From positions 1 through 6,165 of the forward strand of contig CACYBZ010000146.1 of NCBI GenBank assembly GCA_902772795.1: a stretch of 6,165 nt of DNA, given 5' to 3'. The position numbers and the translations under genes were made by a program. The notes under the pieces are model-generated. The model did no database searches. It had not been told where the DNA came from and was given only the letters and a program-made list of their open reading frames with translations. This document shows, piece by piece, positions 3,959 through 6,165 of this stretch (position 1 is the first letter of the stretch; every line of letters starts with the position of its first letter). Origin of the DNA: an uncultured Ruminococcus sp. (lineage in GTDB: Bacteria > Bacillota > Clostridia > Oscillospirales > Acutalibacteraceae).

Positions 3959-6165
3959 ATGGGAAGAGCAAAAAAGCGTTATGACAGTAAAATTACACCG
4001 GCAAGCGTAGCCATAGCCGGAACAAAGGGATTTTTTTCACTGATATGGAACATTATTTCAACGACGTTCATGATACTCTTTGTATCAGGGGGAATTGTAG
4101 GTGTTGCCATGTGTATTTATCTGTATGGATTGGCATGTCAGCCGACGGGGATTGACCTTACCAGTGAAAAGCAGGAACAGACATCATTTATTTATCTGTA
4201 CAATGAAAAGAATGAACCCGTTGAATATCAGCGGTTGCACGGAACAGAAAACAGAGTATGGGTAAGTCTGGATAATATTCCGAAAAGTATGGTACAGGCA
4301 CAGATTGCCATAGAAGACAAGCGTTATTATGAACATTCAGGCGTGGACTGGGTAAGAACAGGCGGAGCGATTGTGAACTTAGGTTCAGAATCGAGCTATG
4401 GTGGTTCAAGTATTACCCAACAGCTCATTAAAAACATTACGGGAAAAAATCAGGTAAGTATCACCCGTAAACTGACCGAAATCTTCAAGGCATTGAATCT
4501 GGAAAAAGAATATACGAAAGATGAAATTTTAGAAGCTTATCTGAATATTGTCAATTACGGCAGTGGTTGTCAGGGTGTGCAGTCAGCGGCGAATTTGTAT
4601 TTTGCTAAAGATATTAAGGATTGTACAGTAGCTGAATGTGCGGCAATCGCAGGAATTACGCAGAACCCTGCTGCCTATAATCCGCTTGCTTATCCCGAAA
4701 ACAATAAGGAAAGACGTGACCTTGTTCTTGACCAGATGTATCAGCAAGGCAAACTCAATCGTGCAGAATACGACGAAGCGATGAAAGAATCGGACAACAT
4801 GGTTTTTGTCGGTTATGAGAACAACGAAAAAGAAAAAGAAAAAGAAGAAAAGAATCAGAACAATAAAGAAGGCTATATGTCCAACTGGTATATAGAAGCT
4901 ATGTTCAGAGATTTGCAGGACGAGCTGGCACAAGAGCTGAATATCACAGAAAGTCTGGCTTTGAATAAGATATATTCAGGCGGACTGAAGATTTATTGTG
5001 CGATGGATCTGGGATTCCAGCAATTCTGTGAAAACTATATTCAGAATGTGTCCACACCTTATGACCCGAACTGTCAGTTAGCGGTTGTCATGACAGGACT
5101 TGACGGCAGAGTAGTTGCCTGTGTCGGCGGAAGAAACAAGAAAGATTCCATGTTGGTCTGGGACAGATCGTATCTTGCATCTTTGCAGCCGGGTTCATCT
5201 ATCAAGCCGATTATTCCTTATCCGCTCGCTATAGAAAATAATATTTATAACTATTCTTCTATGGTCAAAGACCAGCCGATAGAACAGTGGGCGACCAATG
5301 CAGACGGTTCAACACGTTCAGGGCCTGCAAACGTATATGGTTCTTATCTGGGAGAAATCACATTGCCTGACGCTATCGAACGTTCTTCCAACGCAACAGC
5401 AGCACAGACGATGGAACTTGTCGGAGCAAAGAATGCTTATAATCAGGCAATCAACAAAATGTATTTCCGTCATCTTTCCACACAAGATGCCAATAACTTA
5501 GGTGCGTTGTCGTTGGGAGGTCTTAACGGCGGTGTCACGGTAAGAGAAATGGCAACAGCTTATCAGTATATGGGCAACGGCGGTAAGGTTTACCACCCCT
5601 ACACCTATTACTATGTAGAAGACTCTGCTGGTAACGTCATTATTGACCATCGTGAAGAAATTCCTATACAGGCTTATTCTTCGCAGACTGCTTCCATGAT
5701 GAACAGACTGCTGAATTATAATGTTGTCAACAACAATCCGGCTCATACCAGTGCAGGACTGGCAAGAATCTCAGGTTGGGATATTCTTGGTAAAACAGGT
5801 ACTACAGATAGCGGTAAAGACCACTGGTTCTGCGGACTTTCTCCTTATGCGACCTGTGCGGTATGGACAGGATATGATACACCGTCAGAGCTTTCTCAGA
5901 GTACATTTGAGGTAGCAACGATTGTTTTCCGTGATTTGATGGCAGAGTATCTGAAAGACAAAGAATATAAAGAGTACAAAATTGATGATACCCTGGAGAA
6001 ACATCAGTTCTGTGCAGAAACAGGTTTGCTTGCAGGTTCATATTGTTCAAAGACGTTTACAGGATACTATAAGAAAGATAACGTTCCTGAATATTGTTCA
6101 GGTTATCATGGAGGATATGCTTCTTCTTATAACAGTTACAATAATTATAACAATTATAACAATTA
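3959..6165 (+). CDS. Class A penicillin-binding protein (glycosyltransferase plus transpeptidase), 3' partial
   Basis: A bifunctional peptidoglycan synthase anchored in the cell membrane, working outside it. It polymerises lipid II and cross-links stem peptides. The frame stays open for 735 codons to the right edge, so the stop is outside the window. Order: basic N-terminus (MGRAKKRYDSK), one membrane helix at about 29-57, GT51 domain with IEDKRYYEHSG (118-128, catalytic E119), GGSSITQQLIKN (148-159) and RKLTEIFKALNLE to ILEAYLNIVNYG (170-201), then the transpeptidase domain with SSIK (413-416, nucleophile S413), SSN (476-478) and KTGTT (612-616). All key motifs are intact. A Lys/Glu-rich insert (KEKEKEEK, 291-298) sits between the domains. 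The C-terminal part has three cysteines (685, 696, 713) in the CAETG...YC pattern of Clostridia PBPs, and ends in Tyr-Asn repeats. An in-frame stop at 3938 fixes ATG 3959 as the first start; GGAGG (3942-3946) is 12 bases away, longer than usual. Confidence 0.95.
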   Translation, partial: MGRAKKRYDSKITPASVAIAGTKGFFSLIWNIISTTFMILFVSGGIVGVAMCIYLYGLACQPTGIDLTSEKQEQTSFIYLYNEKNEPVEYQRLHGTENRVWVSLDNIPKSMVQAQIAIEDKRYYEHSGVDWVRTGGAIVNLGSESSYGGSSITQQLIKNITGKNQVSITRKLTEIFKALNLEKEYTKDEILEAYLNIVNYGSGCQGVQSAANLYFAKDIKDCTVAECAAIAGITQNPAAYNPLAYPENNKERRDLVLDQMYQQGKLNRAEYDEAMKESDNMVFVGYENNEKEKEKEEKNQNNKEGYMSNWYIEAMFRDLQDELAQELNITESLALNKIYSGGLKIYCAMDLGFQQFCENYIQNVSTPYDPNCQLAVVMTGLDGRVVACVGGRNKKDSMLVWDRSYLASLQPGSSIKPIIPYPLAIENNIYNYSSMVKDQPIEQWATNADGSTRSGPANVYGSYLGEITLPDAIERSSNATAAQTMELVGAKNAYNQAINKMYFRHLSTQDANNLGALSLGGLNGGVTVREMATAYQYMGNGGKVYHPYTYYYVEDSAGNVIIDHREEIPIQAYSSQTASMMNRLLNYNVVNNNPAHTSAGLARISGWDILGKTGTTDSGKDHWFCGLSPYATCAVWTGYDTPSELSQSTFEVATIVFRDLMAEYLKDKEYKEYKIDDTLEKHQFCAETGLLAGSYCSKTFTGYYKKDNVPEYCSGYHGGYASSYNSYNNYNNYNN
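6129..6165 (+). repeat. Period-9 tandem repeat encoding a Tyr-Asn-Asn tail
   Basis: Within the penicillin-binding protein gene, TATAACAAT-like units repeat in frame to the window edge, encoding YNSYNNYNNYNN. The unit length is a multiple of three, so gain or loss of units would change tail length without breaking the frame. The full length is not visible. Confidence 0.8.

Noticed and set aside
4583..4933. 116-codon minus-strand frame with a run of Phe resembling a membrane segment
   Set aside because: The Phe run is the antisense of the Lys/Glu-rich linker (GAA/AAA codons) of the penicillin-binding protein.

Overview
The window reads as a stretch of a low-to-moderate GC Firmicutes chromosome, most likely a gut or rumen Clostridia of the Ruminococcus/Oscillospiraceae type. 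The basis is the AT-rich spacers, strong AGGAG-type ribosome sites, extended -10 promoters (TGnTATAAT, seen three times), A/T-rich hairpin terminators and a style of small intergenic multi-hairpin repeat. The lineage is an inference from style and protein resemblance; no marker gene is present.

Layout, left to right. (1) 1-346: 3' end of a calcium-type P-type ATPase, closed by a hairpin terminator at 370-407 that also holds a perfect extended -10. (2) 411-499: first copy of a multi-hairpin repeat, then a HAD-family phosphatase (528-1316). (3) 1299-1584: a compact unit made of a near-consensus promoter, a strong ribosome site, a 44-residue unknown protein (1384-1518, below the size of ordinary gene calls) and a strong terminator. 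(4) 1604-1712: second, longer copy of the repeat, then an RtcB-type RNA ligase (1744-2940) followed 9 bases later by a small Cro/C1-type helix-turn-helix protein (2950-3186). These two look like one operon ending in a 15-bp hairpin. (5) 3238-3678, minus strand: a DUF1810 protein converging on that hairpin, with its own promoter. (6) 3679-3958: an AT-rich divergent promoter region. (7) 3959-6165: a class A penicillin-binding protein, open at the right edge and therefore without a stop codon in the window; it ends in a Tyr-Asn-Asn repeat tail.

The genes do not form one pathway. The parts that belong together are rtcB plus its small regulator-like partner (RNA repair or its control). The most unusual parts are the two repeat copies, which occupy the same place (terminator, repeat, ribosome site, gene) and show base-pair-preserving differences, and the self-contained 44-codon transcription unit between HAD and rtcB.
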